The position numbers and the translations under genes are program-made. The notes beneath the pieces were generated by a model. It searched no databases and was not told where the DNA came from. It saw nothing but the letters and a program-made list of their open reading frames with translations. A stretch of DNA of 64,000 bases from Actinokineospora fastidiosa (GTDB lineage: Bacteria > Actinomycetota > Actinomycetes > Mycobacteriales > Pseudonocardiaceae), in the NCBI RefSeq assembly GCF_014648415.1, contig NZ_BMRB01000003.1, positions 614,197 through 678,196 of the forward strand, read 5' to 3'. This document shows, piece after piece, positions 44,774 to 52,184 of this stretch. How positions within the stretch are numbered: the stretch's first letter is position 1; each line of letters opens with the position of its first letter.

Positions 44774-46054
44774 ATGAACGAGTTCAAGTTCGGCTTCAGC
44801 CTGCCGGACCCCGACGACCGGGACAAGAACGAGAACCCGGACCAGGCCGGGCAGCAACCGAACCCGTTCGACGCGTTCGGGCAGCTCGGCCAGATGCTCA
44901 GCCAGCTGGGTCAGATGATGAGCCAGGCGAGCACGTCGAGCGGCCCGGTGAACTACGACCTGGCCAAGCAGATAGCCGTGCAGAAGCTGGGCGCCAGGCC
45001 CGGCTTCGCCGCCGACTCGGGCAAGGCGGTCACCGACGCGGTCCACCTCGCCGAGATGTGGCTCGACCCGGTCACCACGCTGCCCGCGGGCGCGGCCACC
45101 ACCAGGGCGTGGACGGCGCGCGACTGGGTGGACGCCACGCTGCCCACCTGGCGGCGGCTGTGCGACCCGGTGGCCCAGCGCATGTCCGGCGCCTGGGTCG
45201 AGGCCCTCCCGGCGGAGGCCAAGCAGCAGGCGGGCCCGCTGCTGGCGATGGTCGGCCAGATGGGCGGCATGGCCTTCGGCTCGCAGCTGGGCCAGGCGCT
45301 GGCGCAGCTGGCCGCCGAGGTGCAGACCTCCTCCGACATCGGCCTGCCGCTGGGCCCGGAGGGCACGGCCGCGCTGCTGCCGGAGAACATCGAGGCGTTC
45401 ACCAAGGGCCTGGAGCGGCCCTCCAGCGAGGTCATGGTGTTCCTGGCCGCGCGCGAGGCCGCCCACCAGCGGCTGTTCGCGCACGTGCCGTGGCTGCGCC
45501 AGCGGATGCTGGCCTCGGTCGAGGAGTTCGCGGGCGGCATCAAGGTCGACACCAGCGCGCTGGAGCAGCTCGCGGGCCAGTTCGACCCGATGAACCCCGA
45601 GTCGATCGAGCGGGCCATGCAGTCCGGCGTGCTCGAGCCGCAGACCACGCCGGAGCAGAAGGCGGCGCTGGCCCGCCTGGAGACCCTGCTCGCCCTGGTC
45701 GAGGGCTGGGTGGACGTCGTCGTCGGCGACGCGGTCGGCGACCGGCTGCCCGGCGCGGACGCGCTGCGCGAGACGCTGCGGCGCCGCCGCGCCTCCGGTG
45801 GCCCGGCCGAGCAGACCTTCGCCACCCTGGTCGGGCTGGAGCTGCGTCCGCGCAGGCTGCGCGCCGCCGCCGCGCTGTGGCGGCTGGTGACCGACCAGCA
45901 CGGCATGGAGGTCCGCGACGGCCTCTGGGCCCACCCCGACCTGCTGCCCACCGCCGACGACCTCGACGACCCGATGGAGTTCGCCGACCGCCTCGGCCAC
46001 GCCGACGTCGACCCGATCGCCGAGCTCAGGAAGACCGAGGGGACCGAGGAGTGA
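44774..46054 (+). CDS. Zinc-dependent metalloprotease-like protein, DUF2342 family
   Basis: 426 residues, actinobacterial DUF2342/TIGR03624 family (a zincin fold, role unknown). Gln-rich N-terminus (FGQLGQMLSQLGQMMSQ), helical core PGFAADSGKAVTDAVHLAEMWLD and WVEALPAEAKQQAGPLLAMVGQMGG, a zincin-like motif REAAHQRLFAHVPWL where HEXXH is replaced by EAAHQ, and the end GMEVRDGLWAHPDLLPTADDLDDP. No signal peptide: intracellular. Followed without gap by a VOC protein (GTGA overlap). Confidence 0.88.
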   Translation: MNEFKFGFSLPDPDDRDKNENPDQAGQQPNPFDAFGQLGQMLSQLGQMMSQASTSSGPVNYDLAKQIAVQKLGARPGFAADSGKAVTDAVHLAEMWLDPVTTLPAGAATTRAWTARDWVDATLPTWRRLCDPVAQRMSGAWVEALPAEAKQQAGPLLAMVGQMGGMAFGSQLGQALAQLAAEVQTSSDIGLPLGPEGTAALLPENIEAFTKGLERPSSEVMVFLAAREAAHQRLFAHVPWLRQRMLASVEEFAGGIKVDTSALEQLAGQFDPMNPESIERAMQSGVLEPQTTPEQKAALARLETLLALVEGWVDVVVGDAVGDRLPGADALRETLRRRRASGGPAEQTFATLVGLELRPRRLRAAAALWRLVTDQHGMEVRDGLWAHPDLLPTADDLDDPMEFADRLGHADVDPIAELRKTEGTEE

Positions 46055-46398
46055 GGGCCCGGCTCGACCAGCTCGTCATCGACTGCCTCGAGCCCGCCGT
46101 CCTGGCCCGCTTCTGGGCCGGGCTGCTCGGCGGCGACGTGGTCGACCGCGCGTCCGGCTGGTCGCACACCGACCCGCCCGGCTTCCCCCGGCTGGCCTTC
46201 CAGCCGGTGCCGGACCCGCGCACGACCAAGAACCGGCTGCACCTCGACGTCGAGGTCGACGACATCCGCGCCGCCGCCGAGACCGCGGTCGGCCTCGGCG
46301 CGCAGCGGATGGGCGGGCTCATGTCCGACGCCAAGGGGTCCTTCCAGGTCATGCGCGACCCGGAGGGCAACGAGTTCTGCTTCGTCAGTCCTCCGTGA
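46051..46398 (+). CDS. VOC-superfamily (glyoxalase-like) protein
   Basis: 115 residues from a GTG overlapping the previous stop. Two beta-alpha-beta-beta-beta modules: RLDQLVIDCLEPAVLARFWAGLLG and LHLDVEVDDIRAAAETAVGLGA, ending with the family's RDPEGNEFCFV. Such single-domain proteins often bind metals or drugs, or act as small lyases; no specific activity can be given. Its 3' end overlaps the convergent metallopeptidase gene by 14 nt. Confidence 0.85.
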   Translation: MRARLDQLVIDCLEPAVLARFWAGLLGGDVVDRASGWSHTDPPGFPRLAFQPVPDPRTTKNRLHLDVEVDDIRAAAETAVGLGAQRMGGLMSDAKGSFQVMRDPEGNEFCFVSPP

Positions 46399-46912
46399 GC
46401 CCCCAGCCCGCCGCGGCGGAGAGGCCCTCCAGGTAGCCGACGGCGCGGTCGGTCCTGGGGTACTGGCGCACCAGCGCCCAGAACCGCGGGCCGTGCCCGG
46501 GTTCGAGCAGGTGGGCGAGCTCGTGCACGAGCACGTAGTCGAGCACCCAGGCCGGGACCCGGCGCAGCCGCTCGCTGATCCGGATCGTGCGGTCGATGGG
46601 CGTGCAGGAGGCCCAGCGGGTCCGCATGGGCGGGACCCAGCGGACCGACGCCGGGTCGCACTGGCCGCCGAAGTACTTCGCGGACAGCTCCTGGCAGCGC
46701 GCCAGCAGCGTGGCGTCCGACGACCGCGCGGGCGGACGCGCCGGGGCCTCGCTGCGCAGCAGCCTGCGCTGCATCTCGGCGACCCAGTGGGCCTCCTCTT
46801 TCTTGGACAGTCGGGCAGGGATCTGGACGATCAGGGTGTCACCGTCTCGATACGCGGTGACGGTGCGGGTGCGACGCTTGCTCCTGCGCACCTCGACGCG
46901 GGGTTCGGCCAC
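46385..46912 (-). CDS. YgjP-like metallopeptidase (DUF45 / M48-type)
   Basis: 175 residues. The zinc motif is HELAH in YVLVHELAHLLEPGHGPRFWALV, with the third ligand His about 8 residues on, and the upstream element MRTRWASCTPIDRTIRISERL typical of YgjP/DUF45. Basic N-terminus VEVRRSKRRTRTVTAYRDGD. Cytoplasmic. The GTG start at 46912 is the first good choice; the frame upstream continues through non-coding-looking DNA to 47173. Role unknown, in some bacteria near restriction systems but not here. Confidence 0.88.
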   Translation of the reverse strand: MAEPRVEVRRSKRRTRTVTAYRDGDTLIVQIPARLSKKEEAHWVAEMQRRLLRSEAPARPPARSSDATLLARCQELSAKYFGGQCDPASVRWVPPMRTRWASCTPIDRTIRISERLRRVPAWVLDYVLVHELAHLLEPGHGPRFWALVRQYPRTDRAVGYLEGLSAAAGWGLTED

Positions 46913-47278
46913 GGCACAACGGTAAGGGTCCCCACCGACATCCCGGGAGCGGCATTTCGACCTGTGGACAACCGGCTCGGCCGTTCGGCCCAGCCGGGCA
47001 GACTGGACGCGTGACCACACCGACCCGCGCTCCCCCTTCCGTTGCAGCACAGGGCCTCCGGCGACATCGGCACCGCTGTCGACCGGCCGGTTCCGCGCGT
47101 GACCGACGCCACGGCCTGCCACCGGCCGCGGCCATCGGCCGAACGGCTCCCCCGACCACCACCGTCGGCCCACGACCCCTCACGCACCGGCGCCAGCGCG
47201 CCCGCCGCGGGCGGGATGTCCCGGGTATCACGCACGAACTGGCTGCGTGGGGCGGCCCGGGCAGGGAACAATCGGGTC
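46913..47278. other. Intergenic region, no gene seen
   Basis: 366 bp between the divergent metallopeptidase and AarF-type genes. Open frames run through it on both strands, but they are Pro/Arg/Ala-rich shadows without start signals. I see no hairpin or repeat of note. Confidence 0.45.
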
Positions 47279-48592
47279 GTGACCGAGATGCCACGCAAGA
47301 CTGTCGCGCGGACGGCGCGGCTCGCCAGCATCCCGCTCGGGGTGGCGGGCCGGGCGGTCGGCGGCTGGGGGAAGCGGCTGGCCGGGCAGAGCGCGGACAA
47401 GGTCAGCGCCGAGCTGTCCGCGCGGACGGCCGAGCAGGTGTTCGCCGTGCTCGGGCAGCTCAAGGGCGGGGCGATGAAGTTCGGCCAGGCGCTGTCGGTG
47501 TTCGAGGCCGCGGTGCCCGACGAGCTGGCGGAGCCGTACCGGGAGGCGCTGACCCGGCTGCAGTCGGCCGCGCCGCCGATGAGCGCGTCCACCATGCACC
47601 GGGTGCTGGCCCAGCAGCTGGGCAGCGGCTGGCGCAAGCGCTTCACCGAGTTCGACGACCAGCCCGCGGCGGCGGCCAGCATCGGGCAGGTGCACCGGGC
47701 GGTGTGGCACGACGGGCGCGAGGTGGCCGTCAAGGTGCAGTACCCGGGCGCGGACGAGGCGCTGCTGTCGGACCTGCGGCAGCTCCAGCGGTTCAGCAAG
47801 CTGTTCCAGCCGCTGGTGCCGGGCATGGAGATCAAGCCGCTGCTGCGCGAGCTCGCCGACCGGATGGTCGAGGAGCTCGACTACCGCGCCGAGGCGGAGA
47901 ACCAGCGCACGTTCGCCAAGGCGTTCGCAGGCGACCCGCACGTGCTGGTCCCGCGCGTCGTGGCCAGCGCGCCCAAGGTCACGGTCACCGAGTGGGTGGC
48001 GGGCAAGCCGCTGTCGGAGATCATCCGCGCTGGCGGCCGCGCCGAACGCGACGGCGCGGGGAAGCTGCTGTGCGAGTTCCACTTCTCCTCACCGGCCCGG
48101 GTGGGGCTCCTCCACTCGGACCCGCACCCGGGCAACTTCATGATCACGCCGGACGGCAGGCTCTGCGTGATCGACTTCGGCGCCGTGGCCCGCCTCCCGG
48201 AGGGCCTGCCGAGGCCGCTGGGCGTGATGACCCGGCTGTCCATCGAGGGCCGCTCGGCCGACCTGCTCCGCCTCATGCGCGACGAGGGCTTCGTCCGCGC
48301 GGGCATGGAGCTCGACGCCGAGGACGTCCTGGCCTACCTGGCGCCGTTCGCCGAGCCCGCAGCGGTCGAGACCTTCCACTTCAGCCGCCGCTGGATGCAG
48401 CGCCAGGCCGAGCGCGTGGGCGGCGGCCAGGACTTCAAGACCGGCCGCTCGCTCAACCTGCCGCCGCAGTACCTGCTGATCCAGCGGGTGACGGCGGGCG
48501 CGACCGGCATCCTGTGCCAGCTCGACGCCCACTTCTCGATGCGCCCGATCATCTCCCGCTGGCAGCCCGGCTTCGCCGACGAGGCCGCCTGA
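47279..48592 (+). CDS. ABC1/AarF/UbiB-family atypical kinase
   Basis: 437 residues. UbiB-like fold: the family-specific KxGQ motif in GGAMKFGQALSVFEAAVPDEL, A-rich loop AAASIGQVHRA (replacing the P-loop), VAIE-type Lys in REVAVKVQYPG, catalytic LLHSDPHPGNFMI and metal-binding VIDFGAV. Family members support isoprenoid-quinone or lipid metabolism; actinobacteria make menaquinone, so a lipid-linked role is likely but not shown. Start GTG 47279 or ATG 47288. Confidence 0.9.
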   Translation: MTEMPRKTVARTARLASIPLGVAGRAVGGWGKRLAGQSADKVSAELSARTAEQVFAVLGQLKGGAMKFGQALSVFEAAVPDELAEPYREALTRLQSAAPPMSASTMHRVLAQQLGSGWRKRFTEFDDQPAAAASIGQVHRAVWHDGREVAVKVQYPGADEALLSDLRQLQRFSKLFQPLVPGMEIKPLLRELADRMVEELDYRAEAENQRTFAKAFAGDPHVLVPRVVASAPKVTVTEWVAGKPLSEIIRAGGRAERDGAGKLLCEFHFSSPARVGLLHSDPHPGNFMITPDGRLCVIDFGAVARLPEGLPRPLGVMTRLSIEGRSADLLRLMRDEGFVRAGMELDAEDVLAYLAPFAEPAAVETFHFSRRWMQRQAERVGGGQDFKTGRSLNLPPQYLLIQRVTAGATGILCQLDAHFSMRPIISRWQPGFADEAA

Positions 48593-48601
48593 CCGCTCGG
48601 C

Positions 48602-48772
48602 TCACCACCAGTCCGAGGTCAGCTTGGCCTCGATGCTGCGCAGGTGCTCGCGGGCGCACTCCGGGCAGTACCACCGCGTGCCGCGCTCGTCGGTGTCGCG
48701 GACCCAGGCCAGCCGGGCCGCCGGGTCCGCGTCGTCGCGGGGGCGGCCGCAGCGGGCGCAGCGCTCGGTCAT
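48602..48772 (-). CDS. Small zinc-ribbon protein
   Basis: 56 residues. Two Cys pairs, CARCGRPRDD near the start and WYCPECAREHL at about 35-45, form a zinc ribbon; the C-terminus is SIEAKLTSDWW. Its ATG overlaps the methyltransferase stop as ATGA, so it is translated after it. Function unknown. Confidence 0.75.
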   Translation of the reverse strand: MTERCARCGRPRDDADPAARLAWVRDTDERGTRWYCPECAREHLRSIEAKLTSDWW

Positions 48773-49635
48773 TTCGTGCCCAGGTGCACGGTCGACGCGG
48801 CCAGGACGAACACGTCGTCGCGGGCGCCGACCCAGTCCGGGCCGTTCTCGTCCAGGAGGCGGGCGACGGTCTCCCGGTCCGACTCCGACAGCCACTCCTC
48901 CCCCACACCGGACAGCCACGCCAGCCAGTCGGCGACGAAGCGGCGGACGGGTTCCGCGCCGGGGGCGGGCAGGTCGACGAGGTAGCTGAACGCCCGGACG
49001 TCGCTCAGGCCCGCGTCGGCGAGCAGCCGGTTCCAGCCGACCCCGGTGCGCACCACGCCCTCCATGCCCGCGCGCATCCTGGTGAACCACTCCGCGCGGG
49101 CGGCGTGCAGGCGGTCCTCAAGGCCGGGCTCGCCCACGCCCAGGTCCCACGGCAGGCATCGCTTGGTCAGCCCGCCCTCGACCAGGGCCAGCGTCCCGCC
49201 CGGCCGGACGATCCCGGCCAGCCGCGCGACCCCGGCCCGCTCGTCGGGCAGGTGGTGCACGACCCGCGACGCCCACACCAGGTCGCCCGCGGGGACCGCG
49301 GCGGCGAGCCCGTCGTCGGCCGCGTCGAACTCGACCGGCACGATCTCGATCCGGTCCCCCGCGGCCGCCCGGACGGCGTCGATCGCGGCCGCCTGCAGCT
49401 CGGGAACCGCGTCGACCAGCACGATGCGGCCGCCGCCGCGCACCGCCAGCGCGGCGGCGAAGGCCGCGGCCATCCCGCCGGAGCCGGATCCGACGTCGAC
49501 GACCGTGGCGCCCGGGGGCAGCGGGTCCACGAGCCGGTGGGCGACCAGGCCGTTGACCTCGGCCTCCAACGCGTCGGTCCGCCGCATCTCGGCGATCCGC
49601 TCGGTCCAGTCGATTCGGTCATGCGTGTGCGCCAT
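48769..49635 (-). CDS. Class I SAM-dependent methyltransferase
   Basis: 288 residues. SAM motif I VVDVGSGSGG (about 45-54), motif II acid IVLVDAVPEL, motif III VPVEFDAADDG, and VWASRVVHHLPDERAG with GGTLALVEGG. Methyltransf_11/25 type. Acceptor unknown. The small zinc-ribbon gene follows with a 4-nt overlap. The gene starts 18 nt from the stop of the DUF742 gene on the same strand, so the three may be one operon. Confidence 0.88.
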   Translation of the reverse strand: MAHTHDRIDWTERIAEMRRTDALEAEVNGLVAHRLVDPLPPGATVVDVGSGSGGMAAAFAAALAVRGGGRIVLVDAVPELQAAAIDAVRAAAGDRIEIVPVEFDAADDGLAAAVPAGDLVWASRVVHHLPDERAGVARLAGIVRPGGTLALVEGGLTKRCLPWDLGVGEPGLEDRLHAARAEWFTRMRAGMEGVVRTGVGWNRLLADAGLSDVRAFSYLVDLPAPGAEPVRRFVADWLAWLSGVGEEWLSESDRETVARLLDENGPDWVGARDDVFVLAASTVHLGTK

Positions 49636-49653
49636 GTCAGCAGAAACTAGTGC

Positions 49654-50307
49654 TCACAGTCGGCGAAGTCCCGTGAGCACCCGGTTCAACATCGTCAGGT
49701 CGGGCACCCCGTCCGGCGTCGCGTGCACGCGGACGACCCCGGCCGCGGCCAGGTCCGCGATCAGCACCCGGGCCACGCCCAGCGGCACCGACAGCAGCGC
49801 GGCGACCTCGGCGACCGACCGCGGCGTCCGGCACAGCTCGGTGATCGCCCGCGACGACCACGACGTCCGCGCGTCCAGCCGGACGGTGTGCACGAGGGCC
49901 TCGATCGCCAGGTCCCCTCGGGCCCGGGTGCGGCCGCGGGTCCACGCGTACGGCCGCACCAGCGCGTGCGACTCCGGGCGGGTCAGCCAGTCGGCGTACT
50001 CGTCGGTCCAGTGGTCCTCCCCCGTCTCGACCGGGGTGTCGGCGTCCCACCAGGCGTCGGCGACCGGGGCCGGGTCCGCTTTCCGCGCCTCGCGCTTGCG
50101 TTTGCGGCCCGTCCGGCCGAATCGCGCCCCGGTCAGGCCGATCGGCGAGTCCGCGGCGGGCGGTTCCGCCAGGACGGGATCGACCTCGGCGGCGGGCAGC
50201 GGCCCCTGCGGGCCGAACCGGGCACCGGTGTTGCCGACTTCGGGATTCCCTCGCGCCCGCTGGGTGCTGCGGGCGACCACGGTCTTCTGTACCAACGCCT
50301 GCCCCAA
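49654..50307 (-). CDS. DUF742-family protein with long N-terminal extension (orphan)
   Basis: 217 residues. The C-terminal 110 residues are a DUF742 winged-helix-like domain (ALVRPYAWTRGRTRARGDLAIEALVHT, RTPRSVAEVAALLSVPLGVARVLIADLAAAGVVRVH). The N-terminal 100 residues are low in structure and carry two TGARFG motifs (about 27-32 and 59-64) and a basic stretch RKRKREARK. In streptomycetes DUF742 proteins come in conservons with a kinase, a roadblock protein and a small GTPase; none of these is here. The start is uncertain: TTG at 50307 has no clear RBS. Confidence 0.8.
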   Translation of the reverse strand: MGQALVQKTVVARSTQRARGNPEVGNTGARFGPQGPLPAAEVDPVLAEPPAADSPIGLTGARFGRTGRKRKREARKADPAPVADAWWDADTPVETGEDHWTDEYADWLTRPESHALVRPYAWTRGRTRARGDLAIEALVHTVRLDARTSWSSRAITELCRTPRSVAEVAALLSVPLGVARVLIADLAAAGVVRVHATPDGVPDLTMLNRVLTGLRRL

Positions 50308-50412
50308 GGCTTCCGTCTGACAGAGCGCCCCACGCTAGCGGCGGGACCGGCCACCGAGGTGTCCCGCGCGTTTATTTCGTGTTTCTCCACTCGAACGGCG
50401 CAAGGCCTGCCG

Positions 50413-51041
50413 TCAGACGGTGAGCAGGACCTTGACCGCCCGGCGCTCGTCCATCGCCCGGTAGGCCTCGGCGGCCTCCTCCAGCGGAAGCGTGCGGTCG
50501 AAGACCCGGCCGGGATCGGTCTTCCGCTCCCAGATGAGCCGGATCAGCTCCGGCAGGAACCGGCGCCTGCATCGTCGACTCCTGCATGCCGCCGGCCTCG
50601 ACCACGCTGTGCGCGCCCAACCCGCCGGTCGGCCCAGGACCGCCATGAGGCCGACCGCCCCGTCCCCGACGACGGCGAAGGGGATGCGGGCGCGTTCGGC
50701 CTGGGTGCCGATCTGCGACACGAAGGAGGCGTTCACGCACTTGGGCTGGTAGCCGGGGCGGCAGATCTCGCAGGTGTTGTCGGAGATGACGAACGACCCA
50801 CGACGAAGTCGCCGACCGCGACGGTCCGCACGTCCGCGCCGACCTCCTCGACCACCCCGACGTACTCGTGGCCCATCACCTGGTGGTCGGCGGGCTCGAC
50901 GCCGCGGTAGGGCCACAGGTCGGACCCGCAGACGCGGGTGGCCGTCACCCGGATGACCGCGTCCGTCGGCTCGACGATCCTCGGCTCCTCGCGGTCGGTC
51001 ACCCGCACATCGCCTGCTGCCCGCATGACCACTCCGCGCAT
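50413..51041 (-). pseudogene. Zinc-dependent alcohol dehydrogenase, broken (frameshifts and deletions)
   Basis: Pieces of one medium-chain dehydrogenase lie in different frames in the right order. Frame 1 (51041 to about 50800): MRGVVMRAAGDVRVTDREEP, catalytic Cys in RVCGSDLWPYRG, MGHEYVGVVEEVG. Frame 2: GSFVISDNTCEICRPGYQPKC (structural zinc Cys), then the NAD-binding start VVGDGAVGLMAVL. Frame 3: GGLGAHSVVEAGGMQES. Back to frame 2: LPELIRLIWERKTDPGRVFD and AVKVLLTV. Total length is 629 bp against about 1035 for an intact gene, so at least two segments are lost and the frame breaks several times. Confidence 0.85.
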
Positions 51042-51107
51042 GTCCGCCTCCTCGGCCCCCTACTCCCGCAGGACCCACCGGAGTCGGCGGACGCGCTGGC
51101 TGAACGC

Positions 51108-51143
51108 GGACAACCCCGCCACCGGGTGGTGGCGGGGTTGTCC
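51108..51143 (-). terminator. Terminator of the whiB7 operon
   Basis: Perfect 16-bp stem GGACAACCCCGCCACC (51108-51123), loop GGGT, complement (51128-51143). It lies 11 nt past the stop of the gene after whiB7. Confidence 0.82.
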
Positions 51144-51153
51144 GATCGTCGGT

Positions 51154-51372
51154 TCACTCCGGGAGCGTGGCGCTCTCCGCGCGCTGGGCGGCCCAATGCG
51201 AGACCCGCTCCCAGCGCCTGGCTCGGAGGAGGCCGCGGACCAGGCGGTGCTTGCGCGCCGCCTGCTCCGCCTCCCGCATTCGGGATCTGGCGAGATGTTC
51301 GTAGATCAGCATTTGCGTGCTTCCCTCAGGGGTGTAGTCGTACGGCTTCGGGGTGATCAGGTGCGTGTTCAT
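51154..51372 (-). CDS. Small hypothetical protein coupled to whiB7
   Basis: 72 residues. It starts MNTHLITPKPYDYTPEGSTQ and continues as one or two basic amphipathic helices (MREAEQAARKHRLVRGLLRARRW). No Cys, no membrane helix. The ATG overlaps the whiB7 stop as ATGA and a strong terminator follows, so its only transcript is that of whiB7. It may help the stress response controlled by WhiB7; no family recognised. Confidence 0.7.
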   Translation of the reverse strand: MNTHLITPKPYDYTPEGSTQMLIYEHLARSRMREAEQAARKHRLVRGLLRARRWERVSHWAAQRAESATLPE

Positions 51373-51758
51373 GCGGCGACCTCGTTTCGGGCGCGGGCCG
51401 CGCGCTCGGCGGCGTCGCGGGCGGCGTCCTCCTTGCGCGGGCGGCCGCGGGGCCGCTTGCGCGGGATGACCACGCCCCGCTCGAAGATCTCGCCGCCCCA
51501 GACGCCCCACGGCTCGTGCCGGGCCAGCGCGGCGGCCAGGCAGGCCGCGCGGACCGGGCAGTCCTCGCAGAGGGTCTTGGCGCGCTCGAGCTCGGCGGGC
51601 GCGTCGGCGAACCACAGGTCGGGGTTGTCGGACGACCGGCAGGGCAGGTCAAGCCCGGCGTGCGGAGCCGCGTCGAGCAGCTCGCTCACACCGGTGCTGG
51701 ACATGTCCAGCAGGTCGGGGAGCACTCCGGCGGTGCGCGGAGCAGTGGCGGTTGACAT
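51369..51758 (-). CDS. whiB7: WhiB-family [4Fe-4S] regulator, WhiB7 type
   Basis: 129 residues. Four Cys for the iron-sulfur cluster (Cys40, Cys64, Cys67, Cys73 in LPCRSS and TLCEDCPVRAAC), the turn HEPWGVWGGE (81-90) that binds sigma region 4, and a C-terminal AT-hook PRGRPRKE (103-110), which distinguishes WhiB7 from other WhiB proteins. Family knowledge: WhiB7 binds an AT-rich patch next to the -35 element and switches on intrinsic resistance to ribosome-targeting antibiotics, including its own gene. Upstream here are a matching promoter, a leader ORF and a terminator-attenuator. Confidence 0.93.
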   Translation of the reverse strand: MSTATAPRTAGVLPDLLDMSSTGVSELLDAAPHAGLDLPCRSSDNPDLWFADAPAELERAKTLCEDCPVRAACLAAALARHEPWGVWGGEIFERGVVIPRKRPRGRPRKEDAARDAAERAARARNEVAA

Positions 51759-51789
51759 CTGGTGTCGCTCCAGGTCGAAGTTTTGGGCA

Positions 51790-51830
51790 AAGAAAAAGGC
51801 CGCGGATTCCGGTATCGGAGTCCGCGGCCT
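51790..51830 (-). terminator. Attenuator (intrinsic terminator) in whiB7 leader
   Basis: Stem of 15 bp, AGGCCGCGGATTCCG (51797-51811) against 51816-51830, tetraloop GTAT, followed on the minus strand by TTTTTCTTT (51788-51796 on the plus strand as AAAGAAAAA). It is the only classical U-tract terminator I see in the window and it sits 32 nt before the whiB7 start, where it would end the leader transcript unless prevented. Confidence 0.9.
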
Positions 51831-51857
51831 CGGGAGCCTGGGTGAGTTGACGTGGCG

Positions 51858-52058
51858 TCAAGTCACCCATCCCGAGGTGGCGGACGGGAGAGTGGCGGTG
51901 AAATCGATGCGCTCGGCGCGCTGCCGTGCCGAAACGACGCTCGCGGAGGCGCCGACGCGCTCGCGGACGTGCTTCGGGCAGACCCCAGCCCCAGACACAG
52001 CTCCGCCCATGGGCAGCGCGAGGTAGCCTGGGGTCATCTGGATCATGATGTTCTCCAC
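51858..52058 (-). CDS. Leader (upstream) ORF of whiB7
   Basis: 66 codons from a GTG at 52058 preceded by GAGGAGG with 8-nt spacing. The product begins VENIMIQMTPGYLALPMGG and is otherwise low in recognisable features. It ends 28 nt before the attenuator stem. In mycobacteria, translation of a short ORF in the whiB7 leader couples ribosome stalling to antitermination; the layout here is the same. A function for the peptide itself is not needed. Confidence 0.6.
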   Translation of the reverse strand: MENIMIQMTPGYLALPMGGAVSGAGVCPKHVRERVGASASVVSARQRAERIDFTATLPSATSGWVT

Positions 52059-52124
52059 GATGGCCACCTCCTCACTCGCTGTCGTTTGGGCGGAACTCCC
52101 GGGCAGTTCGATCCCGGTGATTGC

Positions 52125-52163
52125 AGGTTATTGGCCCCACGGCGGGGGCCGCAACCGATTTTC
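52125..52163 (-). promoter_or_regulatory. WhiB7-type promoter of whiB7
   Basis: On the minus strand: AAAAT (52159-52163), 3 nt, -35 TTGCGG (52150-52155), 19-nt spacer, -10 TAACCT (52125-52130). An AT-rich patch 3 bp upstream of the -35 hexamer is the known WhiB7-dependent promoter signature, so the gene should be self-activating. Confidence 0.82.
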
Positions 52164-52184
52164 CACTTCTCGGCGTGACGCCGG

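Noticed and set aside
50737..51041. Stand-alone short alcohol dehydrogenase gene
   Set aside because: Only the N-terminal quarter of the enzyme; the rest follows in other frames, so the region is one broken gene.
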